DNA of 64,000 bases from Apibacter sp. B3706 (lineage in GTDB: Bacteria > Bacteroidota > Bacteroidia > Flavobacteriales > Weeksellaceae). The position numbers and the translations under genes were made by a program. Shown one piece after another: positions 1 through 7,450 of the stretch. Each line of letters starts with the position of its first letter. Position 1 is the stretch's first letter. Below the pieces are notes generated by a model that was not told where the DNA came from, ran no database searches, and saw nothing but the letters and a program-made list of their open reading frames with translations. Where the stretch lies: positions 62,001 to 126,000 of the forward strand of contig NZ_CP049715.1 of assembly GCF_011082725.1 (NCBI RefSeq). Reading direction: 5' to 3'.

Positions 1-21
1 AATACTTCATAAATTAGATGA

Positions 22-54
22 ACAGGAGGAATATTATTCCTCCTGTATTTTTTA
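22..54 (+). terminator. Rho-independent terminator of an upstream off-window gene
   Basis: A perfect 11-bp stem (22-32 with 36-46, loop ATT) is followed at once by a T-rich run (47-54). It lies before the first gene of the window, so it probably ends a plus-strand transcript from the left. The stem happens to contain AGGAGG, which here is part of the hairpin and not a ribosome binding site. Confidence 0.75.
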
Positions 55-104
55 TATACCATTATAAATGTTGTATATTTACTTAAGTTACTAAATAATA
101 ATAT

Positions 105-506
105 ATGAGTAGTGATGAAGAAATTTTCGGAAAGCGCCCAAAAGAATATTTTGAAGTAAAAGAAAAAAAATCAATACCTTTTATTCTTTCATGTATTTAC
201 ATGGGCTTTATGGGCTTTATACCTATCTTTCTGGGTATTCTTGGCTTTATGAAAATTTATTTTCCCGGTGCTCCCGCTTGGTTTTTTATTCTAAATATCA
301 TTTTAGGAATAGTAATGATTATCGGATCGATCAGTACCTATTATTTTAAAAAATGGGGAGTTTTTCTTTTCGGTTTGACCTTATTTGTAGATATTTTATT
401 TCATTTATCGTTAGGATTTGAAGAGCTTGATGCAATTAACGGCTTATATTTATTTATAGGTTTTGCTTTAGTTCCCATAATACCTCGATGGAAATTTTTT
501 AACTAA
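105..506 (+). CDS. Small polytopic membrane protein, function unknown
   Basis: I do not recognise this 133-residue protein. A charged N-terminus of about 23 residues is followed by four hydrophobic stretches (about 25-47, 60-82, 85-103 and 110-127), so it is very likely a four-helix inner-membrane protein with the N-terminus inside. The ATG start follows an AT-rich leader with a weak -7-like sequence, TATATTTA, near 73. The gene stands alone between an upstream terminator and a decayed gene. No catalytic motif is visible, so no function is proposed. Confidence 0.65.
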   Translation: MSSDEEIFGKRPKEYFEVKEKKSIPFILSCIYMGFMGFIPIFLGILGFMKIYFPGAPAWFFILNIILGIVMIIGSISTYYFKKWGVFLFGLTLFVDILFHLSLGFEELDAINGLYLFIGFALVPIIPRWKFFN

Positions 507-788
507 ATGATACGATCATACAAAATATTGAAAAATTAAAATATCCTATAGGCACTTTTAAAATTCCTGAAAACATATCTAAAGAAGATATAACTTTATG
601 GATTACTCAATTAAAATCTTTTCCGGAAAGATTAAAACAAGCAGTACTTCCACTATAAGACACGCAGTTAGATACGCCTTACAGATCGGGTGGATGGACT
701 ATAAGACAGCTAATGAGCAAGTAATCGGTTATTTACATGGCATGGATATTATCATTTAGCCCATATAACAAATTCAATTGATTTATAG
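503..788 (+). pseudogene. Remnant of a DinB/YfiT (BstA-like) metal-dependent hydrolase
   Basis: Conceptual translation gives two pieces of one family. From 506 the frame reads NDTIIQNIEKLKYPIGTF and on to KQAVLPL, then a TAA stop (about 656), then DTQLDTPYRSGGWTIRQ. That is the N-terminal signature of the YfiT/BstA branch of the DinB four-helix-bundle family. From 726, in another frame, it reads LFTWHGYYHLAHI and ends at a TAG at 788, matching the C-terminal metal-binding WHGxHHLAHI motif. About 90 central codons expected between the two pieces are missing. An in-frame stop, a frameshift and an internal deletion together make a non-functional gene. Family assignment rests on memory of the motifs. 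Confidence 0.75.
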
Positions 789-1003
789 CTATATAGTTCT
801 AATACTCAGTAATCCTTTAAGTTAGTTATAATTGTAATATATAATTTTTTTCTGTATATATACGAAAATCTTAAATGATCCAAAGGTCAGAATCGGCTGA
901 ATTTAAAATATGTAGATATTCGAATTAATAAAAAGGCCATAAAATACTGAGAATTTTTTTAATAGCTAAATTAAAATAATAAAGACTTAGTTAACATTGT
1001 CGG

Positions 1004-1035
1004 TTGATATAATTAATCATTAAACGTTACTTTTG
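1004..1035 (+). promoter_or_regulatory. Bacteroidota-type promoter for trmD
   Basis: TACTTTTG at 1028-1035 matches the TAnnTTTG -7 consensus. TTG at 1004-1006 lies 21 bases upstream, as the -33 element should. The predicted start of transcription is near 1042, about 23 bases before the trmD ATG. Confidence 0.65.
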
Positions 1036-1064
1036 TATTTCAATCATTGCCAAATTAAAAATGT

Positions 1065-1745
1065 ATGAGAATAGATATTATAAGTGCGGTGCCAAAACTA
1101 CTAAAAAGTCCTTTAGAAGAATCAATTATGAAAAGGGCGCAAGACAAAGGATTGGTACAACTATATTTCCATGATTTACGGGATTATGGACAGGGAAATT
1201 ATAGGCAGATTGATGATACTCAATATGGAGGAGGTGCAGGAATGGTTTTAATGATTGAACCGATTGATAAATGTATTTCCCAACTACTTTCCCAAAGATC
1301 ATACGACGAAATTATCTATATGACTCCTGATGGCGATACTTTAAATCAGAAAACATGCAATACACTTTCACTAAAAGAAAATATAATTATACTTTGTGGG
1401 CATTATAAAGGTGTAGATCAAAGAGTACGTGATTTATATATTACCCGTGAAATATCTATTGGTGATTATGTACTAAGCGGAGGAGAATTAGGAGCTTGTG
1501 TACTGGTTGATGCCATAGTCAGGCTGATACCCGGGGTTTTAAGTGATGAGACATCTGCCTTATACGATTCATTTCAAGATAATTTACTTGCACCTCCGGT
1601 TTATACCCGTCCGGAAGAATATAAAAATTTGAAAGTTCCGGATATACTCTTGAGTGGTAATTTTGCAAAGATAGATGAATGGAGACAGGAAATGTCTTAC
1701 AAACATACACAAGAGAGAAGACCCGATTTACTAAATGAAAATTAA
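1065..1745 (+). CDS. trmD: tRNA (guanine-N1)-methyltransferase TrmD
   Basis: TrmD transfers a methyl group from S-adenosylmethionine to N1 of G37 in tRNAs that read CNN and GGG-type codons, which prevents +1 frameshifting. The 226-residue length is normal for the family. Diagnostic segments are YGGGAGMVL (54-62), the cofactor-knot sequence [11 protein letters not shown] (111-121), GDYVLSGGE (133-141) and the PPVYTRP element near 177-183. An in-frame earlier ATG is not available, so the start is clear. In many bacteria trmD sits in rpsP-rimM-trmD-rplS; here it stands alone with its own promoter and the DUF2480 gene 21 bases downstream. Confidence 0.97.
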   Translation: MRIDIISAVPKLLKSPLEESIMKRAQDKGLVQLYFHDLRDYGQGNYRQIDDTQYGGGAGMVLMIEPIDKCISQLLSQRSYDEIIYMTPDGDTLNQKTCNTLSLKENIIILCGHYKGVDQRVRDLYITREISIGDYVLSGGELGACVLVDAIVRLIPGVLSDETSALYDSFQDNLLAPPVYTRPEEYKNLKVPDILLSGNFAKIDEWRQEMSYKHTQERRPDLLNEN

Positions 1746-1766
1746 TACCACTATTAATTAAAAATT

Positions 1767-2276
1767 ATGGATGAAATAATTAATAAAGTCGAAAAAAGCG
1801 GACTCATTACTCTAGATTTAGAAGATTTTTATCCTAAAGAACCCAGGATGCTATTTGATTTAAAAGACTATTTATATGAAGGTTTAGTTTTAAGAGAAAA
1901 AGAGTTTCGTGAGAGTCTTTCAAAATTGGATTGGAAAATGTATGAAAATGCTTATGTAGCAGTAACTTGTACATCTGATGCAATTGTGCCTTCCTGGTCA
2001 TATCTATTAATTGCTAATTATTTAACAGGAGTGGCAAAGTTAATATCATTCGGCACTTTAGAGGATTTGGAAAGAGACATATTTACAGAAATTATAGATA
2101 AAATGGACGTGGATAGTTATAAAGATAAAAAAATTATTATTAAAGGCTGCTCACGCAAACCCGTTCCACAAAATGCTTATTTACAACTTATACAAAAACT
2201 TAAGCCTATAGCTTCTTCCTTAATGTTTGGAGAGGCTTGTAGTACTGTTCCTATTTTCAAAAAGAAAAAATTATAA
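1767..2276 (+). CDS. DUF2480 family protein
   Basis: This 169-residue protein resembles the DUF2480 family, which I know from Bacteroidota and whose role is unknown. Features seen are a soluble, acidic N-terminal half (MDEIINKVEKSGLITLDLED), a central segment VTCTSDAIVPSWSYLLIANYL, and a C-terminal GCSRKPVPQNAYLQL followed by FGEACSTVPIFKKK, with three cysteines (about 130, 156 and in the VTCTS motif). It lacks a signal peptide and membrane segments and is probably cytoplasmic. It follows trmD by 21 bases and is probably co-transcribed. Confidence 0.8.
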   Translation: MDEIINKVEKSGLITLDLEDFYPKEPRMLFDLKDYLYEGLVLREKEFRESLSKLDWKMYENAYVAVTCTSDAIVPSWSYLLIANYLTGVAKLISFGTLEDLERDIFTEIIDKMDVDSYKDKKIIIKGCSRKPVPQNAYLQLIQKLKPIASSLMFGEACSTVPIFKKKKL

Positions 2277-2308
2277 TTTAAAATTTCAAAAAATTACTGA
2301 CAGGAATA

Positions 2309-2328
2309 AAAAATTGTTAATAATTTTT
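2309..2328. terminator. Weak bidirectional terminator-like hairpin
   Basis: A 7-bp A/T stem (2309-2315 with 2322-2328) ends in T5 on both strands, between the convergent DUF2480 and tyrA genes. Its stability would be low, so the assignment rests mainly on position. Confidence 0.35.
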
Positions 2329-2434
2329 AGTTATTTAACTGTTTCATTCACTAGTATTTGACTGTGAAATTATTAACTTAATAAAAGTTTTTGAAAAAGT
2401 AAAATTTAGAAAACTGAAGCTAATAATTCAACGA

Positions 2435-3289
2435 TTATTTTTTCTCTAACTTATTTTTTATTCGGTTAGCTTCTTTAATGAATTCATATAAATGTTTAGA
2501 TTCTCCATTTTCCAAATAAGATTTAAATTTAGTCAACTTTTCCAAATAAGTAGTAAGAATAGGTAGAATATATTTGGAATTTTGTTCAAAAATAGGAAGC
2601 CACATATCAACGGAACTTTTAGCCAGTCGAACAGTAGAAGCAAACCCTCCGGATGCTAAATTGAATATGGCAGCATCATCTTTTTCTTTTTCAAGAACGG
2701 AAACGGCCAAAGCATAGGAAATAGCATGAGAAAGATGTGAAACATACCCCACATGTTCATCATGAGATTCCGCATCCATAAGAATAAGTCGCGATCCCAA
2801 ATGATAATAAACTTGAGAAACCAGATGAACTGCTTTTGGATGAGATTCATTGGAGTTGCATAGGATAGCAGCCCGATCTTTAAATAAACCATGAAAGGCA
2901 GCAGATGGACCGCTATATTCCGTTCCTGCCATGGGATGAGAAGGGACGAATGATTTTCTGTTTGAATGATTTTTAACCTTTTCAATCAAAGAAGATTTAG
3001 TACTTCCCACATCCATAAGTACCGAACCGTCAGGGAGAATATCCAATAGGTGAGGTAGAAGTTTAATGCTTACATCGACCGGAGTGGATAGAATGGTTAA
3101 TTCGGAAGAACGTATTGCCTCGTCCATCGGCATAATTTCATCGACAATGGATAATTCCAAGGCTTCTTTTTCGTGAAGTTTAGACTTATCGGTCCCTATA
3201 ACTTTTGAAGCAAATCCGCTTTTTTTAAGATCCAGAGCTATAGAACCTCCAATCAAACCTAATCCGATGACACTTATAGTTTTTGACAT
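2435..3289 (-). CDS. tyrA: Prephenate dehydrogenase
   Basis: Prephenate dehydrogenase oxidatively decarboxylates prephenate to 4-hydroxyphenylpyruvate for tyrosine synthesis. The 284-residue protein has an N-terminal NAD-binding Rossmann motif GLGLIGGS (about 9-16), an acidic TDKSK end of beta-2, the SHPMAGTE substrate segment (about 117) and DEHVGYVSHLSH (about 177), followed by a helical dimerisation domain. No chorismate mutase or ACT domain is attached, so it is the stand-alone form. I start it at the ATG at 3289, not at the TTG at 3301, because the predicted -7 box TATCTTTG (3299-3306) covers that TTG. It lies downstream of frr but behind a terminator. Confidence 0.9.
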   Translation of the reverse strand: MSKTISVIGLGLIGGSIALDLKKSGFASKVIGTDKSKLHEKEALELSIVDEIMPMDEAIRSSELTILSTPVDVSIKLLPHLLDILPDGSVLMDVGSTKSSLIEKVKNHSNRKSFVPSHPMAGTEYSGPSAAFHGLFKDRAAILCNSNESHPKAVHLVSQVYYHLGSRLILMDAESHDEHVGYVSHLSHAISYALAVSVLEKEKDDAAIFNLASGGFASTVRLAKSSVDMWLPIFEQNSKYILPILTTYLEKLTKFKSYLENGESKHLYEFIKEANRIKNKLEKK

Positions 3290-3298
3290 ATAAAGATT

Positions 3299-3306
3299 CA
3301 AAGATA
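3299..3306 (-). promoter_or_regulatory. Predicted -7 box for tyrA
   Basis: On the minus strand this reads TATCTTTG, an exact TAnnTTTG match. Transcription would start about 3292, leaving only about 3 bases before the tyrA ATG, so the message may be nearly leaderless. No clear -33 element is visible; the expected position falls inside the frr terminator hairpin. Confidence 0.5.
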
Positions 3307-3339
3307 AAAAAAATCGGTTCTTAAAAAAAGAAACCGATT
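3305..3339 (-). terminator. Rho-independent terminator downstream of frr
   Basis: The minus-strand transcript forms an 8-bp stem AATCGGTT/AACCGATT (3332-3339 with 3312-3319), followed by a run of U from the A-tract at 3305-3311. It would end transcripts from pyrH-frr before tyrA. Confidence 0.7.
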
Positions 3340-3368
3340 GGGTATTTTAAAAGTATGTTAAGAACGGC

Positions 3369-3923
3369 TTATACTGTCATGATCTCTTTTTCCTTAACGG
3401 AAAGATGTTCTTCTGCCAATTTAACATATTTATCAGTCAACGATTGTATTTGCTCTTCTCCATTTTTCTTTTCATCTTCTGAAGCACTCTCTATCTTTTT
3501 TATATCGGCATTTGCTTCTTGTCTGGCTTTTCGAATACCAACCTTAGAATTTTCGCATTCTGCTTTTGCTTGTTTTACTAAGTCTTTTCTTCTTTCTTCT
3601 GTTAAAGGAGGAATGTTAATAATAATATTTTCCCCGTTATTATTTGGAGTAAAGCCTAAATTGGATTGAAAAATAGCTTTTTCAATAGCGCCCAAAGTAG
3701 ATTTTTCCCAAGGCTGTATACTAAGAGTCATTCCATCGGGAACGGAAATATTGGCAACTTGAGATAAAGGAGTAGGAGTCCCATAATATTCCACTAAAAT
3801 GTTTTGTAGCATGAGTGGGTTAGCCCGCCCTGCTCGTATTTTATTAAAAGCTGACTCTAAATGTTTTAGAGAGGATTCCATGCTTTCCTTAGTCGTATCT
3901 ATAATTAAATTTATTTCTTCCAT
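3369..3923 (-). CDS. frr: Ribosome recycling factor
   Basis: RRF splits post-termination 70S complexes together with EF-G. The 184-residue length is typical. The long amphipathic helices of domain I (LKHLESAFNKIRAGRANP near 19-36; KDLVKQAKAECENSKVGIRKARQEAN in the second half) and the PLSQVANISVPDGMTL hinge region are clear family features. It lies 43 bases downstream of pyrH in the usual pyrH-frr order, with a separate -7 box in the gap. Confidence 0.97.
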   Translation of the reverse strand: MEEINLIIDTTKESMESSLKHLESAFNKIRAGRANPLMLQNILVEYYGTPTPLSQVANISVPDGMTLSIQPWEKSTLGAIEKAIFQSNLGFTPNNNGENIIINIPPLTEERRKDLVKQAKAECENSKVGIRKARQEANADIKKIESASEDEKKNGEEQIQSLTDKYVKLAEEHLSVKEKEIMTV

Positions 3924-3944
3924 AATTTTCAGATAAGTTGCCTT

Positions 3945-3952
3945 GCAAATAT
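3945..3952 (-). promoter_or_regulatory. Predicted -7 box for frr
   Basis: The minus strand reads TATATTTG between pyrH and frr. The predicted start of transcription is about 3938, 15 bases before the frr ATG. It would give frr expression independent of pyrH. No convincing -33 element was found. Confidence 0.5.
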
Positions 3953-3966
3953 AAACTATTAATTAA

Positions 3967-4674
3967 TTAAATAGAAACTAAAGTTCCTACTTCTTTACCT
4001 TCAATAATTTTTCTTAAATTCCCTTCTTTGTTCATATCAAATACAATGATAGGAAGCGCATTTTCTTGACTTAACGTAAAAGCAGTCATATCCATAATTT
4101 TAAGTCCTTTTTTATAAACTTCATCAAATGAAATACTGTTGAATTTTACTGCATTTTTATTTTTTTCCGGGTCTGTATCATAAATACCGTCTACTCGAGT
4201 CCCTTTTAAGATAACTTCAGCGTTAATTTCGATAGCTTTTAATGTAGCGGCTGTATCAGTAGTAAAGTAAGGGTTTCCGGTTCCTGCACCAAAAATTACA
4301 ACTCTTCCTTTTTCCAAATGTCTGTCAGCTCTTCGCTTAATAAAAGGTTCTGCAATTTGATCCATTTTTATGGAAGTTTGCAATCGGGTATGTACTCCCA
4401 TTGCCTCCAAAGAACTTTGTAAAGCCATTCCGTTAATAACCGTGGCAAGCATTCCCATATAGTCGCCTTGAACCCTGTCAATACCGGTAGCAACTCCCGC
4501 AACTCCTCTGAATATGTTTCCGCCTCCTATAACAATTGCTATTTCTACTCCCATTTCAGAAATTTCTTTTATCTGTTTAGAGTAACTTTGAAGAATTTCA
4601 GAGCTTATTCCATATTGTTGATTTCCCATTAAAGCTTCTCCACTTAACTTTAAAAGTATTCTTTTATATTTCAT
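3967..4674 (-). CDS. pyrH: UMP kinase
   Basis: PyrH phosphorylates UMP to UDP in the cytoplasm and belongs to the amino acid kinase fold. The 235-residue protein begins with [14 protein letters not shown] (4-17), then has the glycine-rich [10 protein letters not shown] (about 48-57), the UMP-binding [15 protein letters not shown] (about 71-85) and [13 protein letters not shown] (about 131-143). These are the standard bacterial hexameric UMP kinase motifs. Its neighbour frr follows in the same direction, a widely conserved pair. Confidence 0.97.
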   Translation of the reverse strand: MKYKRILLKLSGEALMGNQQYGISSEILQSYSKQIKEISEMGVEIAIVIGGGNIFRGVAGVATGIDRVQGDYMGMLATVINGMALQSSLEAMGVHTRLQTSIKMDQIAEPFIKRRADRHLEKGRVVIFGAGTGNPYFTTDTAATLKAIEINAEVILKGTRVDGIYDTDPEKNKNAVKFNSISFDEVYKKGLKIMDMTAFTLSQENALPIIVFDMNKEGNLRKIIEGKEVGTLVSI

Positions 4675-4824
4675 GATTAACTAGCGTATATTTATTATTT
4701 TTTGACAATGAATTCGAAAAGGATAGTAATGCTATATACTTAAATAGAAGAGTTAAAAGAAAGTAAATAGTTACAGAAAGTACTATAAATAGTAATAAAA
4801 TCATTTATGTTAAATTTCTGTATG

Positions 4825-4832
4825 CAAATATA
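4825..4832 (-). promoter_or_regulatory. Predicted -7 box upstream of pyrH
   Basis: TATATTTG on the minus strand, about 150 bases before the pyrH ATG. It would give a leader of roughly 145 bases. No other good match lies closer to pyrH. Confidence 0.4.
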
Positions 4833-4924
4833 ATAAGGAATTTTTTAAAAAATGTAACTGCTTTTTATTTTTCCCTTAATGTGCTGTTCTCACTTCCATT
4901 TAAGAATTAAACATATTTTACGAT

Positions 4925-6220
4925 TTATGAATTCATTAAAAATGTTTTCAAATCGGAAAAATTATTTTCAAGAGGCGTAGCCGAACTTATTTTATGATCC
5001 AACTCTTTTACTTGTTCAGGTATAATAATTTTATTTTTTAAGTTTTCAGGATATACATCCATAAATTTACAAGGATGAGCAGTAGATAAAAATATGGTGA
5101 AATCTTGTGGATGATTATACTTCTTTGCAGCTAAATAAGCAACTGCAGTATGAGGACAAGCGATATAGTTGTATTTTTCATATAATTCATTAATACCGTT
5201 CATCGTTTCTGAATCTGTAAATGAATAAGCAGATATAAGATTACGCAAAGAATCTAAGCTTTCATTAAATAAATCGGTTATTCGTACCCAATTACTAGGA
5301 TTTCCTACATCCATGGCGTTAGATAAAGTTTGTATGGATGGTTTAGGTTCATAAGAACCCTTTTGTAAATATACGGGAACAGTATCATTTACATTAGTAG
5401 CTGCAACAAAATGTTTTACAGGGAGACCTGATTTATAGGCTAGTAACCCGGCACCAATATTACCAAAATTTCCACTGGGAACTACAAAAACTATATCTTT
5501 CTTATTCTTTTTGACTGCTTGAGCATAAGCATAAAGGTAATAGAAAGTTTGCGGCAATAACCTTGAAATATTGATGGAATTAGCAGAAGTTAATCGTAAT
5601 TTTGAATTAAGTTCAGCATCATTAAAAGCCATTTTAACTAAAGCCTGACAGTCATCAAAAGTTCCATTTACCTCCAAAGCTCTAATGTTTTGACCGTTTG
5701 TAGTCAATTGTTTTCTTTGTATTTCACTGATTTTACCTTTCGGGTATAAAATAGTTACCCGAGTACCTTCAACCCCTAAAAAACCTAAAGCGACAGCACC
5801 TCCTGTATCTCCTGAAGTAGCCACCAGAATATCCAACGTTTTATCGTTTTTGTCGGATAAATAAGCCATAAGTCGACTCATAAAACGAGCTCCGAAATCT
5901 TTAAATGCTAACGAAGGTCCGTGAAATAATTCCAATACAGCCAAATTTTCTTCTAGTGATACCAATGGGGCATCAAAACTAATCGTTTCCTTTATAATTT
6001 TTTCCAAGTCTTTTTTAAGGATATCTTCTCCAATAAAAGAATGGGCAATTTCTAAAGCCATTTCAGGAAAAGAATAATCCGTAATATTCTGAATAAAAGT
6101 TTCCGATAATTTTGGGATATGCCAAGGCATATACAATCCTTTATCAGAAGGAAAGCTGGTAAATACGGCTTCTTTAAAAGAAACGGAAAGATTTTTATTA
6201 TTTGTGCTATATAGTTTCAT
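4925..6220 (-). CDS. thrC: Threonine synthase
   Basis: Threonine synthase converts O-phosphohomoserine to threonine with pyridoxal phosphate. The 431-residue protein has the PLP lysine in HGPSLAFKDFG (K107), the ATSGDTGGAVALGF phosphate-binding region (about 135-148) and the VPSGNFGNIGAG loop (about 246-257). These fit the short fold-type II threonine synthase found in Bacteroidota and Escherichia. It follows thrB by 24 bases and is the last gene of the thr cluster. The intergenic space to pyrH (about 250 bases) shows no strong terminator. Confidence 0.96.
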   Translation of the reverse strand: MKLYSTNNKNLSVSFKEAVFTSFPSDKGLYMPWHIPKLSETFIQNITDYSFPEMALEIAHSFIGEDILKKDLEKIIKETISFDAPLVSLEENLAVLELFHGPSLAFKDFGARFMSRLMAYLSDKNDKTLDILVATSGDTGGAVALGFLGVEGTRVTILYPKGKISEIQRKQLTTNGQNIRALEVNGTFDDCQALVKMAFNDAELNSKLRLTSANSINISRLLPQTFYYLYAYAQAVKKNKKDIVFVVPSGNFGNIGAGLLAYKSGLPVKHFVAATNVNDTVPVYLQKGSYEPKPSIQTLSNAMDVGNPSNWVRITDLFNESLDSLRNLISAYSFTDSETMNGINELYEKYNYIACPHTAVAYLAAKKYNHPQDFTIFLSTAHPCKFMDVYPENLKNKIIIPEQVKELDHKISSATPLENNFSDLKTFLMNS

Positions 6221-6244
6221 GATAGAGTAGATTATATGGCTGAA

Positions 6245-7186
6245 TTATGAAAGTACAGTTGCTCCTTTACAATTTATAGGAGAGGAATAACCATTGCTTT
6301 CTATTTCGTGATTTTTAAGATGTTCTTTAAGTTTTGAAGTAATTGTTTTTGCTGTTTCAATTCCTTTGGTAAAAGCAACTACTGAAGGTCCGGAACCTGA
6401 AATACCGAAACCTAAGGCCCCGCATTCCATAGCAATTCTTCTCATGGCTTCAAATTCGGGTATAAGAATGGAACGGGTAGGTTCAATTAATTTGTCTTGT
6501 AAACTTCTGGACAGTAAGTTGTAATCCTCTGTAAATAAACCTGTTATTAATCCGGCAATATTTCCCCATTGGGAAACGGCGTCTTTTAGTTCAACTTTAT
6601 TCTTTAAAATTTGTCTGGCTGCGCGAGTCTGAACCTCTACATGAGGAAAAATAATGGAACAACAAAGTTCCGTAGGCACGGGAAGGTTAATTACTTCCAA
6701 CGGTTGATAGCTTCTAATTAAAGTTATCCCACCCATTAAAGAAGGGGCAACATTATCGGCATGGCCATGCCCGCAAGCCAGTTCTTCACCCTTTAAGGCA
6801 AAAGGCAACAGTTCTTTTTTAGATAATGGTTCTCCTAAAAGCTGGTTAATAGCATACAGACCCGCTATTGTACTTGCAGCACTAGAGCCCAGACCGCTAC
6901 CGATAGGCATTTTTTTATGAAGTTCTATTTCAATTCCGTAATTTTTTTTACCTAAAAAATCGAGAATCATTTTTACACATGCACTTACCGTATTTTTATC
7001 CGGATGGGTAGGTAAAAGTCCTTGATCTCCGGTTATCTTAGTAATTCTTATTCCGGGTTCATCCACGCGTTTTAAAAAAACTTCATCTCCCGGCTCATTC
7101 AACGCTAATCCTAAAATATCATATCCACAAATAAAATTAGCTGAAGTCGCCGGAGCAAATACATGCACACTATCTTTTTCTTTCAT
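6245..7186 (-). CDS. thrB: Homoserine kinase
   Basis: Homoserine kinase phosphorylates L-homoserine to O-phosphohomoserine. The 313-residue protein is a GHMP kinase: APATSANFICGYD near 11-23, the ATP-binding loop PIGSGLGSSAAS (94-105), HGHADNVAPSLMGG and the C-terminal GISGSGPSVVAF motif. The order on the minus strand is thrA-thrB-thrC, as in the enterobacterial operon, but 264 bases separate thrA from thrB and hold a good separate promoter for thrB. Confidence 0.96.
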   Translation of the reverse strand: MKEKDSVHVFAPATSANFICGYDILGLALNEPGDEVFLKRVDEPGIRITKITGDQGLLPTHPDKNTVSACVKMILDFLGKKNYGIEIELHKKMPIGSGLGSSAASTIAGLYAINQLLGEPLSKKELLPFALKGEELACGHGHADNVAPSLMGGITLIRSYQPLEVINLPVPTELCCSIIFPHVEVQTRAARQILKNKVELKDAVSQWGNIAGLITGLFTEDYNLLSRSLQDKLIEPTRSILIPEFEAMRRIAMECGALGFGISGSGPSVVAFTKGIETAKTITSKLKEHLKNHEIESNGYSSPINCKGATVLS

Positions 7187-7218
7187 CGAAATTTGAAAAC
7201 GTTCAATTTTTAGTGAGA

Positions 7219-7250
7219 CAAATGTAAGCTAATTATATGTGATTTCAAAA
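7219..7250 (-). promoter_or_regulatory. Bacteroidota-type promoter for thrBC
   Basis: On the minus strand TTTTG (7250-7246) is followed after 19 bases by TACATTTG (7226-7219), a near-ideal TTTG-N19-TAnnTTTG promoter. The predicted start of transcription is near 7212, about 26 bases before the thrB ATG. Confidence 0.65.
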
Positions 7251-7417
7251 GACTAACTTTTTTAAACAATAGGTGTATCAGGTTTATAATTCTATAAGAT
7301 TTAATACTTTTCTTAAATATTACGATGCGATTAAGTTGTCCTATTTTTTAATAAATTTTATATGTCTTATTTTATAATAAAGCCTATACCTAAATTAAAA
7401 AAAATAGTTTTCAACCT

Positions 7418-7442
7418 AAAATCTAATAGATATCTAGATTTT
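7418..7442 (-). terminator. Possible weak terminator after thrA
   Basis: An 8-bp stem AAAATCTA/TAGATTTT (7418-7425 with 7435-7442) directly follows the thrA stop codon. It is A/T-rich and lacks a long U-run on the minus strand, so it is only a candidate, although it sits between thrA and the thrBC promoter. Confidence 0.3.
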
Positions 7443-7450
7443 ATAAAAAA

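Noticed and set aside
2656-2985. 109-codon minus-strand ORF inside tyrA
   Set aside because: It is an out-of-frame shadow of tyrA on the same strand, with methionine-rich, non-family sequence.
3355-3669. 104-codon plus-strand ORF opposite frr
   Set aside because: Antisense shadow of frr; no start signal and no recognisable protein.
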